Position numbers and translations under genes: made by a program. This document shows positions 56,681-64,000 of a DNA stretch of 64,000 nucleotides, piece after piece (position 1 is the first letter of the stretch; each line of letters begins with the position of its first letter). Where the stretch lies: assembly GCF_001311135.1 (NCBI RefSeq), contig NZ_BBAG01000002.1, positions 62,001-126,000 of the forward strand, given 5' to 3'. Below the pieces are notes generated by a model that saw nothing but the letters and a program-made list of their open reading frames with translations, was not told the origin of the DNA and made no database searches. Origin of the DNA: Secundilactobacillus paracollinoides DSM 15502 = JCM 11969 (GTDB lineage: Bacteria; Bacillota; Bacilli; Lactobacillales; Lactobacillaceae).

Positions 56681-57335
56681 ACAACCGCTGTGGCTAGTGG
56701 TCGGCGGAACTGCCCTAGTCCTCTTTTTGATTCTCACGTCAGGCGTGGTGACACACGCGGCCTGGCTGCACTTATTTGATCACCATTTTCAGATACTGTT
56801 ATCTCACTTTGATAATCCGAATCGCACGTTCACCCTCAAAGAAGTCTCTCTCTTGGGCAGTCCTGCGGTAAATCTGGCCATTGCGACAACGCTGGCCGGC
56901 TGTTGCTGGTTCATTCACGACCGATTCAACGCTATCTGGATCATGTGCGCGGAACTTGGCGCTGACGGCGTGGCGTTTGTCACTAAGGAACTCGTTCGCC
57001 GGCCGCGGCCAAGTGCCCAGTTGGTGCCCGACACTGGCTTTAGTTTCCCAAGTGGTCACACCATTAGCACTGCCACGCTTGTCCTCATCGTCATTTTTGT
57101 TTTAGTGCCCTACTTCAAAGACCAGGAAGCGCAACTCGCAATCTCCCTACTAGCCGTCATTTGGCTAGCGGTCATCGTGTTTGCGCGGGTCTATCTGCGT
57201 GACCATTATCCAAGTGACGTCCTGGGTGCGCTATTGCTGGCACTTGTTTGGTGGTCCGCCATGCGTGTCACCTATCTTAAGCTGATCGCCCCGCGACTGG
57301 CGCGTCACGCCCAAGGAGAGAAAGAAGTGAATTAG
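56673..57335 (+). CDS. PAP2-family membrane phosphatase
   Basis: ATG 56673 overlaps the end of the DedA gene. The 220-residue protein has six helices and the three phosphatase motifs 'KELVRRPRP', 'PSGH' (in 'GFSFPSGHTIST') and 'RVYLRDHYPSDV'. Members dephosphorylate undecaprenyl pyrophosphate or lipid phosphates at the outer face. Direct linkage (stop TAG followed at once by the next ATG) to a polyprenyl-phosphate glycosyltransferase suggests carrier turnover during surface glycosylation. PgpB- or BcrC-like activity cannot be told apart by reading. Confidence 0.88.
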   Translation: MRKQPLWLVVGGTALVLFLILTSGVVTHAAWLHLFDHHFQILLSHFDNPNRTFTLKEVSLLGSPAVNLAIATTLAGCCWFIHDRFNAIWIMCAELGADGVAFVTKELVRRPRPSAQLVPDTGFSFPSGHTISTATLVLIVIFVLVPYFKDQEAQLAISLLAVIWLAVIVFARVYLRDHYPSDVLGALLLALVWWSAMRVTYLKLIAPRLARHAQGEKEVN

Positions 57336-58285
57336 ATGGAAAAACTAACCATCGTCGTCCCGGCTTACAATGAGGAGGAGCTCCTCCACGAAAGCCTGCA
57401 GACGCTGTTAAAGATTGAGGATCAGTTGATTCAAAACCAGTTATTTGATTTCAAATCCAACATTGTTGTCGTTGACGATGGGTCCACCGACCTCACTTGG
57501 GACATCATTACCGAAGAAAATCGGGTTAATTCACGGATTACTGGGATAAAGTTCAGTCGCAATTTTGGCCATCAAACGCGTTGATGACAGGGATGCAGGA
57601 GGCTGTTAAAACCGCGGCAGCCGTGGTGCCCATCGACGCTGACCTGCAGGATGATCCGGCTGTGATTCCCGAAATGGTTGACCAGTTTGTTGCCGGCAAG
57701 GACATCGTTTACGGGGTGCGAAACAACCGTGAAACGGACACTTGGTTCAAACGCAATTCCGCCCTGCTGTTCTATCGGACCCTAGCGTTTTTAGGCGTGC
57801 GCATGGTCCAAAATCACGCCGACTTTCGCTTGATGTCAAAACGAGCCGTCAAAACACTGTTGCAGTACCCCGAACGTAACCTGTTTATCCGCGGGGTGAT
57901 CCCCATGCTGGGGTTCTCGTCAACCAAAGTTTATTACAAGCGCCGACCGCGAACAGCCGGTAAATCTAAATATCCGCTTAAGAAAATGATTTCTTTTGCC
58001 TGGGAAGGGCTTACATCGCTGTCAATAGCCCCCGTTCGTGCTATATTGGTTCTTGGAGTAATCACCGTACTACTCGGTGTCGCAGCGCTCGTTTATTCGT
58101 TACTGTCAAAGTTCCTTGGCCTCGCCGTTCACGGCTGGTCATCGCTGATGATTTCCATCTGGATCTTAGGGGGATTACAGATGGCCAGTCTAGGCATCAT
58201 CGGCGAATACGTTGGCAAGGTCATGAACGAAGTTAAACAGCGCCCGCGTTTCACAATTGAAACCATAGTTGGGGGCAACTCATGA
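57336..58285 (+). pseudogene. CsbB-like polyprenyl-phosphate glycosyltransferase (GT2), frame-disrupted
   Basis: 'LTIVVPAYNEEELLHESLQT', 'VVVDDGSTD', 'VPIDADLQDDP' (DxD) and 'YGVRNNRETDTWFKRNSALL' identify a GtrB/CsbB-type GT2 enzyme with two C-terminal helices. It loads a sugar onto undecaprenyl phosphate on the cytoplasmic side. One A is missing near 57575, at 'FGHQ-N-ALMTGMQ'. Repaired length is 317. The following gene overlaps by four bases (ATGA). With the GT-C protein and the GtrA flippase downstream this forms a complete three-component glycosylation system. Confidence 0.88.
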
Positions 58286-60243
58286 TTAAAGGCAAACCAC
58301 TGATGAACGTGCTGCCGCTGCTGTTAAGCGGTGGCGTTTTGATTGGCATCCTATCAAACATTATCTATCCAAAAAATTTCTGGGTCAGCTGTCTGGTTTT
58401 GATCGGTTGTTTACTGGTCTGGGCCTTTTGGCGGCCTTTTAAAGTTTTGGTGGACCGCTTCAATTACCGTCAGATCACAACGATCACCGGAATCGGCTTA
58501 GTTGTGATCTTTATACTGCAACTTTTGGAACTGCATTTTTTCCCGGCCACTGTCTACCATGATCCGTTTCGGGTCATCTACCAGGCCGAGCTCTTGAGCC
58601 GCGGTCACTACGATTGGGGCAGTACCCTTTATTTCTGGCGCTTCCCAAATAACGTGCCGATCACGTATATGTTGGCCGAATGGTTGAAGATCACCAACGT
58701 GTTTCACCTCACCACCAACACGGCGATCCACCTCATGTCGATTGGGTTCTTAGACGGCTTCATCGCCATCTGTCTGCGGACGATTCACCGCTTCAGTAAG
58801 CGAAACGACCTTGTGCTGGGCATGCTGCTGTTCTTTCTCTGCAGCCCATTTGCGTACACCTACTACCTGCAGGTCCTGTATTCTGACCTGCCGATTCTTT
58901 TCTGCCTCGCCGTCAGCTTCAACATCATTGCCCGCTGGCAGCAGTACCAGCGGTGGGAAAAGTGGCTAGCTGGCCCAACATTATTTTTAACCATCGTTTT
59001 AGGCCAATTGGTCAAACCCAACCTCATTGTGTTAGCCATCGCCACCGTATTGATCATCGTGGCCCTGTTCATCCGAGATCGTAAACGACTGGTCAAATAC
59101 GGCCTCCCGCTGGCAATCGTTTTAATTGGGTTTGCCGCATCCGTTCCCGCGCAGGCTGGCGTGTTTAAAGCGGCCCACTTCACCAATAATCCCACGTACG
59201 AAGTGCCGACCGCCCACTGGATCTGGATGAGCTACAACCCACAGGGAACCGGTAAATACATGTTTGACGACGTGCAGACCGAAGCTAAACTTCCTAATGA
59301 AGCCGCCCGAAAACAGTTTCTTAAAACGGCTCTGCCCGATCGGTTACGCGCGTTGGGACCCGTTGGCGTTGTCAAACGCTGGTTGCAAAAAGCCGCCATC
59401 TTATTGAACGTTGGCGGTATCCAACAGTCCTACATGGGCGGGTTTCGCCAGGCACCAAGCTGGTATCTCGACCACCAAAGTCGGATCCACTTTCTCAGCG
59501 AAGTGGTCATGCGCGTCTATTTCGTGACGTTTGAATGCTATATTTTGATGAAGTGCATTGCGTTGATGAAACGCAAACAGTCCCTGACCGTTCCCGTTAT
59601 GGATCTCGCCATTTTAACGGCCTTAGGCTATCTGGCATTCCACACCTTCCTCTGGGAAACGGAGAACCGGTACGGACAGGCACTGTTCCCGTTGCTACTC
59701 ATGATCATGGCCTTGCCAACCCCAGTCCTCCAGTATCCGGCATGGATGAAACGCCCTAACAGTCGGCAAACACTGACTTGGGGGTCCGTCATTCTGGCAA
59801 GTACCATTCTGGTATTATCCGTCATCCCGTTAACGTCGCATAAACGCGTGATCGTGGCTGCTCAGCGCAGTCAATTATCCCTGCAATTCGACGCGAAACC
59901 AACCGCCATGCAGCCGGGAACTACGATGACACAAAACGTCACCGTGAACCGGGCAATCAACGACTTTACGCTTCAAAAAATACCCGGCTCACAGGCCCAA
60001 GCATGGTTGGTCAACCAGAAGACTCATGCCCGATATGGGTTGACTAGCGGCCGCGACAACTACTTTACGAAGCAGCAACTGCCACAGGGCACCTATCAGA
60101 TTCAGATTAAAAATACCACTCAGCGCGCGCAACTTGTCTCACTCGTCAAAATGCAACGCTACAAATTAGCGGCTGATCCGCTCAAAATCAACACGCACGC
60201 CTATCCACACAGCAGTTTTATCTACACCGCTGCTGCGCGTTAG
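58282..60243 (+). CDS. GT-C-type membrane glycosyltransferase (YfhO-like role)
   Basis: A 653-residue protein with about 11-12 helices and a C-terminal extracytoplasmic beta domain of some 130 residues (from 'AAQRSQLSLQFDAKPTAMQP'). The acidic motif of GT-C enzymes is present in the first outer loop: 'TVYHDPFRVIYQAELLSRGH'. It would take the sugar from undecaprenyl phosphate at the outer face and attach it to lipoteichoic or wall teichoic acid, as YfhO does in Bacillus. Sequence resemblance to YfhO itself is not asserted; the role follows from fold and operon. It is intact. Confidence 0.8.
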   Translation: MIKGKPLMNVLPLLLSGGVLIGILSNIIYPKNFWVSCLVLIGCLLVWAFWRPFKVLVDRFNYRQITTITGIGLVVIFILQLLELHFFPATVYHDPFRVIYQAELLSRGHYDWGSTLYFWRFPNNVPITYMLAEWLKITNVFHLTTNTAIHLMSIGFLDGFIAICLRTIHRFSKRNDLVLGMLLFFLCSPFAYTYYLQVLYSDLPILFCLAVSFNIIARWQQYQRWEKWLAGPTLFLTIVLGQLVKPNLIVLAIATVLIIVALFIRDRKRLVKYGLPLAIVLIGFAASVPAQAGVFKAAHFTNNPTYEVPTAHWIWMSYNPQGTGKYMFDDVQTEAKLPNEAARKQFLKTALPDRLRALGPVGVVKRWLQKAAILLNVGGIQQSYMGGFRQAPSWYLDHQSRIHFLSEVVMRVYFVTFECYILMKCIALMKRKQSLTVPVMDLAILTALGYLAFHTFLWETENRYGQALFPLLLMIMALPTPVLQYPAWMKRPNSRQTLTWGSVILASTILVLSVIPLTSHKRVIVAAQRSQLSLQFDAKPTAMQPGTTMTQNVTVNRAINDFTLQKIPGSQAQAWLVNQKTHARYGLTSGRDNYFTKQQLPQGTYQIQIKNTTQRAQLVSLVKMQRYKLAADPLKINTHAYPHSSFIYTAAAR

Positions 60244-60268
60244 ACGCGACCAGTAAGGAAGTCATTCA

Positions 60269-60700
60269 ATGATTAAAATCAAGCAATTATGGCACCAATA
60301 CGCCAGTGTCATCAGCTATCTCGTTTTCGGCGTGTTAACCACCCTTGTTAACATTGGGGTTTTCGACATCCTCGGCACCCACGCCCACTGGAACTATCAG
60401 GTCGCCACGGTCATCGCCTGGTTCGTTTCCGTCCTCTTTGCCTACATCACCAACAAGCTGTGGGTCTTTGATTCGAAAACAACCACCTCACAAGCATTTC
60501 TCACCGAACTTGGCTCGTTTTTCTTCTTTCGAATCGTCTCTTTGTTTATGGACATGGGCATGATGTGGCTGGGCATCTCAGTATTGCATGCTTCGCCGTT
60601 GCTCACAAAGGTGATCGATAACGTGGTCATCGTTGTCGTCAACTACCTGTTTAGTAAAGTGTTTATTTTCCGGAAGCAGGCGACGCAGGAAGAAAACTGA
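60269..60700 (+). CDS. GtrA/GtcA-family flippase-like protein
   Basis: A 143-residue four-helix protein: 'QYASVISYLVFGVLTTLVNI' at the start, 'VATVIAWFVSVLFAYITNKL-WVF' and a basic C-terminus 'VFIFRKQATQEEN', typical of GtrA/GtcA. Such proteins are thought to move undecaprenyl-phosphate-sugar across the membrane. GTAAGGAAG precedes the ATG, 25 bases after the GT-C gene. In Listeria and Lactobacillus GtcA is needed for teichoic acid glycosylation. It closes the operon before a terminator. Confidence 0.88.
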   Translation: MIKIKQLWHQYASVISYLVFGVLTTLVNIGVFDILGTHAHWNYQVATVIAWFVSVLFAYITNKLWVFDSKTTTSQAFLTELGSFFFFRIVSLFMDMGMMWLGISVLHASPLLTKVIDNVVIVVVNYLFSKVFIFRKQATQEEN

Positions 60701-60812
60701 GGATTCAGTTGCCGGTTTCACTGCCAATCGCCATTGGTAAACTCACCAAATCTGACTAATTAACTTAGCCACTCACCAAAAACGAAACTGGGCTAAAAAT
60801 AGCAGTTTCCTA

Positions 60813-60858
60813 ACGACGCGAATTTCGATTTCATTTGAAGGTCACGTCGTTTTTGTGT
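60813..60858 (+). terminator. Terminator of the glycosylation operon
   Basis: AACGACGCGA / TCACGTCGTT stem with long loop and a T5 tail. Confidence 0.55.
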
Positions 60859-60887
60859 CACGTCTCTTGTTTACTACCAAGAATTTT

Positions 60888-61150
60888 TCGAAGCACTGTT
60901 GTCAAGGACGGATTGCTCTTCAACCATGGATTAACGCCATTGTGATACTTAACTGGTGGTAGAAAGGTAGCTCACCGTCACTGGAATGCAGCAATTTGAG
61001 AGGTTGTCGTGGTGTCGACATCAGTTAGCGACCGTTCTATGGTCGCTAACTGATGTGCGAGACGATGGCCATCCATTTAGATGGCACTGGTTCAGTTGAA
61101 TTAGGGGCATCGCGAGCACGACAACGACCCGCCAAATTGTGGAATGCAAC
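60888..61150. repeat. Long hairpin repeat B, copy 3
   Basis: Nested complementary blocks: CAATTTG / CAAATTG, GTTGTCGTG / CACGACAAC, and the perfect ACATCAGTTAGCGACC / GGTCGCTAACTGATGT at the centre. The left flank (GAAGCACTGTTGTCAAGGAC, ACTTAACTGGTGGTA) matches copy 2. Intergenic, with no reading frame of its own. Confidence 0.7.
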
Positions 61151-61171
61151 GGCCTGTACCCAATACTAGAA

Positions 61172-61208
61172 AGATACTCCGCCCTCAAAACGCCTTGCTG
61201 CACGTTCC
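61172..61208. repeat. Palindromic element A, end fragment
   Basis: ACTCCGCCCTCAAAACGCCT followed by TGCTGCACGTT is the right end of an element A directly after repeat B copy 3. Confidence 0.6.
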
Positions 61209-61257
61209 ATTAGTACATGTGCTATAATAGTCTCAAACGAAAAAAGGAGCGATGATG

Positions 61258-61710
61258 ATGGCACAGACAGCCGCTCAAAAAAAGGCGCAACAAAAATACA
61301 ATGCGAAACACAAGGAACAGCGCAAACTGATGTCCTATCGCAATACTGCTCGGGTATTTATCCGCAGCTATGCGACTGATGACGACCTTGCTGAACTGCA
61401 AACCTTGATGATGTCGCGGTCATTGGTTAACCGGGAACGGGCGCAATTGCCCACAGTTGAAGCCTACATGACTGCACATGATCTCGCTGATAAATTGATT
61501 ATCTGGGGCCGACCAGAAGACCTGTTAACTGCTCGGCAAGCTGATGACGATACAACCGACTGGCAGGCCTGGTTTGATGAAACCATCGCGCCCCATTTTA
61601 ACCGTGACGAACCCGTGATTGAGTTTAAAACCACTGGCCAATCAAAGTATTACAGTTGTTCGCAAGCTATTGCCATTCTTGACTGGCAAGATCAGGGGGC
61701 CTCATCATGA
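61258..61710 (+). CDS. Unrecognised small protein
   Basis: A 150-residue protein. Three ATG codons stand in a row (61252, 61255, 61258) after AAGGAG; the last has the best spacing. An extended -10 box TGCTATAAT lies about 30 bases upstream. The first 30 residues are basic (AQKKAQQKYNAKHKEQRKLM) and may form a coiled helix; 'TARVFIRSYATDDDLAELQT' follows, then an acidic domain with 'DTTDWQAWFDETIAPHF'. No domain is recognised; such basic-start proteins occur in phage and plasmid loci. It overlaps the next gene by four bases. Confidence 0.65.
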   Translation: MAQTAAQKKAQQKYNAKHKEQRKLMSYRNTARVFIRSYATDDDLAELQTLMMSRSLVNRERAQLPTVEAYMTAHDLADKLIIWGRPEDLLTARQADDDTTDWQAWFDETIAPHFNRDEPVIEFKTTGQSKYYSCSQAIAILDWQDQGASS

Positions 61711-62654
61711 TCCAAAACGTTCTTGTTCTAGGTGCGACGGGCGGCACTGGGACTGCAATTGTCGATGCCTGTCTCGCACGTGATTTAACTGTGACCGTAT
61801 TCGGTCGATCACTCACAAAATTACGCGCCCACTTCCCGTCACACGTGTCGTACGCCCAGGGAGACGTCTTTGATGTCGCCAGTATCGTGACTGCTGGTGC
61901 CGAAGCAGACCTCATTATTCAGTGTGCCGCCGTGCCCTATCACGAGACCGTGGCGCGCCAGTTACCCTTAGCTGAAAGCGTCATGACAGTGGCGAAGCAA
62001 TTAGGTGTCCGGGTAGTTTACGTTGACGGCATCTACGCTTATGGTGCCAGCACTGGTCACCCCGTCTCGGAAACGGCCCCGTTGCGCCCCATTTCTAAAA
62101 AGGGACAGATCAAAGCACAACTCACCCAATACCTTTTCAGTGACACCTTTCACAGCGTGCCCACCTGCCTAATTCGGCTACCCGACTATTTTGGACCCAG
62201 CACCCAAGCCAGCAGCTATCTCGGGTTAACAATGATGGGCATCGCCGCCTGCAAACCCACGTTTTACATTGGCAGCCGCAGTGTCTCGCGAGAATACGTC
62301 TTCCTGCCAGATGCCGCTGAAATGATTTTAAATGTGGCATTGAGTAAAACCAACTTTACTGGGATTTGGAACATTCCCGGTCAGCAGATCACTGGTGACC
62401 GGCTGATTAAACTCGCGAGTGATGCTTCGGGAGATCACAAACCGTTGTTCACCCTCACAAAACCGGTGCTACGCCTTTTAGGGCTGTTTGATGCCGACCT
62501 CAAAGAAATTGTAGAGATGTACTATCTCACAAAAAAGCCCGTCATCTTGGATGGGCGCAAATACCAAGAAGCCTTTGGTGACCTCATTGAAACGCCTTTT
62601 GAACGCAGCGTGCCGTTTACGATCGGGCAAATTGCCTTAGCGCACCAAAAGTAG
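61707..62654 (+). CDS. Extended short-chain dehydrogenase / NAD-dependent epimerase-like protein
   Basis: A 315-residue Rossmann protein: 'IQNVLVLGATGGTGTAIVDA' (TGxxGxxG variant), 'TVTVFGRSLTKLRAHFPSHV' and 'VVYVDGIYAYGASTGHPVSE', the last corresponding to the Ser/Tyr region of extended dehydrogenases although the YxxxK pair is not clear. 'LIRLPDYFGPSTQASSYLGL' follows. Substrates may be sugar nucleotides or other carbonyl compounds. Translational coupling (ATGA) with the unknown upstream protein suggests a shared task. A terminator follows. Confidence 0.78.
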   Translation: MIQNVLVLGATGGTGTAIVDACLARDLTVTVFGRSLTKLRAHFPSHVSYAQGDVFDVASIVTAGAEADLIIQCAAVPYHETVARQLPLAESVMTVAKQLGVRVVYVDGIYAYGASTGHPVSETAPLRPISKKGQIKAQLTQYLFSDTFHSVPTCLIRLPDYFGPSTQASSYLGLTMMGIAACKPTFYIGSRSVSREYVFLPDAAEMILNVALSKTNFTGIWNIPGQQITGDRLIKLASDASGDHKPLFTLTKPVLRLLGLFDADLKEIVEMYYLTKKPVILDGRKYQEAFGDLIETPFERSVPFTIGQIALAHQK

Positions 62655-62661
62655 CACAACG

Positions 62662-62699
62662 CAAAAAGTCACGATCAGTGTTTGACCGTGACTTTTTTA
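62662..62699. terminator. Bidirectional terminator
   Basis: AAAAAGTCACG / CGTGACTTTTT stem between convergent genes. Confidence 0.8.
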
Positions 62700-62727
62700 T
62701 AGCCATTTTATCCCGTTATTGTGCGTT

Positions 62728-63388
62728 CTAGTCTGCATCCAATGCCGCCACCGCAGCCGGTAGCGCTTCAGGTGTGGCAACGATCTGTTCAGCCTGTGCA
62801 GCTTGGAGCTCAGCCAGACTGCCAAATCCATACGTGACCCCAATACTGGTCAGTGCATTGGCATGGCCGCCGAGAATGTCGCTGTCCCGATCACCCACCA
62901 TGATGGCTTGCCGCTGTCCTGTTGCCCCAATATCATTAAGAGCGTACTCAATAATTGCTGCCTTCTTCACGCGTGTTTCGTCAAATGTGGCGCCATAAAC
63001 ACCCTTAAAATAGCTGTTTAGGTGGAAATGATCAATAATCTGCGCTGCAAATGATTCGGGTTTCGCCGTTGCAATGTAGAGGTCGTGATCGCGTTGCAGC
63101 TGGGCGAGGGCCTCAGGAACGTGCGCGTAAACTTCATCTTCAAAGAGCCCGCCCATCGCGGTAGTACTCGCGATAGGCCTCTGTTGCTTCTAATGCAACT
63201 GCGTGCGAGTAGCCGGCAATGTCTTGGAAGCCCTGCACGAGCGACGGCCCAATGAACCGTCGCAGCGTTGCGTCGTCCATGGTTGGCCGGTTCAGTTGAT
63301 GAACAGCATACTTGATTGCGTTTACTATGCCCTGCTCCGAATTGATGATCGTCCCATCTAAATCAAAAAGCACTCTCTTATTCGTCAT
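62728..63388 (-). pseudogene. HAD-superfamily phosphatase (phosphoglycolate phosphatase-like), frame-disrupted
   Basis: ATG 63388 follows AAGGAG. 'RVLFDLDGTIINSEQGIVNA' is motif I with the nucleophile Asp, 'YIATAKPESFAAQIIDHF' motif II, Lys in 'DETRVKKAAIIEYAL' and 'AIMVGDRDSDILGGHANAL' motif IV. An A is missing near 63155 (EYYRE-MGGLFEDEV). Repaired length is about 219. It belongs to the Gph/PpaX branch and would hydrolyse small phosphate esters or pyrophosphate in the cytoplasm. The gene is divergent from eno. Confidence 0.85.
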
Positions 63389-63427
63389 AACCACTCCTTG
63401 CTGTTGCTAATACTTCATCTTAACAGG

Positions 63428-63443
63428 CTGAAAGCGGTTATGA
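63428..63443. promoter_or_regulatory. Possible cre-like site between the HAD gene and eno
   Basis: CTGAAAGCGGTTATGA fits the CcpA operator pattern TGnAAnCGnnnnCA except for one end base. Carbon control of eno would be sensible, but a match of this size can be chance. Confidence 0.3.
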
Positions 63444-63543
63444 AAGTCATCCAGGATTTTTCATACATTTACATTGTTTTTCAAATGAAAATGGTGTACG
63501 CTGTGTTTGTAAAAATAATAACAAGCGATAACGTTCGCCGTAA

Positions 63544-64000
<457 letters not shown>

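Overview
The window is chromosomal DNA of a Gram-positive, low-GC-group bacterium, almost certainly a Lactobacillaceae member of roughly 50% GC. Pointers are an R-specific short-chain alcohol dehydrogenase of the Lactobacillus brevis/kefiri type, a lactobacillar C69 dipeptidase, an MntH/universal-stress cluster, T-box leaders, strong AGGAGG ribosome sites and a DegV-DUF1836-YitT block. The species cannot be fixed by reading alone.

Layout. 1-3.6 kb: the end of a protein built from repeated D-x-x-[ST]-G-A-S motifs, a PAS protein and a fused ABC transporter. 4-9 kb: a HigBA-like toxin-antitoxin pair, cfa, a GT8 glycosyltransferase, an HxlR regulator with a DUF1275 membrane protein. 9-16 kb: oxidoreductases, a glutathione-transferase-like protein, two stress proteins with mntH. 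16-23 kb: ppx-ppk and a P-type ATPase. 23-25 kb: an AT-rich cassette of small genes between two paralogous 75-residue proteins. 25-31 kb: MarR, acyltransferase, GH8 glucanase, L,D-transpeptidase, orphan antitoxin-like genes, TMEM175 channel. 31-36 kb: a T-box-controlled aminotransferase, YitT, DUF1836 (carrying a perfect parS site) and DegV. 36-40 kb: two cyclic-di-GMP proteins. 40-48 kb: dipeptidase, NhaC antiporter, and two TetR genes each divergent from a likely target. 48-54 kb: a two-component system, two isocitrate-lyase-superfamily enzymes and an Mga-like regulator. 54-61 kb: a T-box-controlled MFS transporter and a DedA/PAP2/CsbB-like/GT-C/GtrA envelope-glycosylation operon. 61-64 kb: an unknown protein, an epimerase-like protein, a HAD phosphatase and the start of eno.

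Two features run through the whole window. First, about half of the genes are broken as read, nearly always by what looks like one missing base and sometimes by an in-frame stop, with the protein sequence continuing afterwards. The uniform type of lesion in unrelated genes suggests consensus errors more than decay, so most 'pseudogene' entries below may be intact genes; reconstructed limits are given. Second, at least fourteen intergenic palindromic elements recur. Their inner stems differ between copies yet stay self-complementary, and many begin with TAGAGTG exactly at the stop codon of a gene. A second, longer hairpin-type repeat occurs three times.

The most novel signals are the tandem flavinylation-like motifs at the left edge, the stop-codon-abutting palindromes, the AT-rich small-gene cassette and the T-box in front of an MFS transporter.
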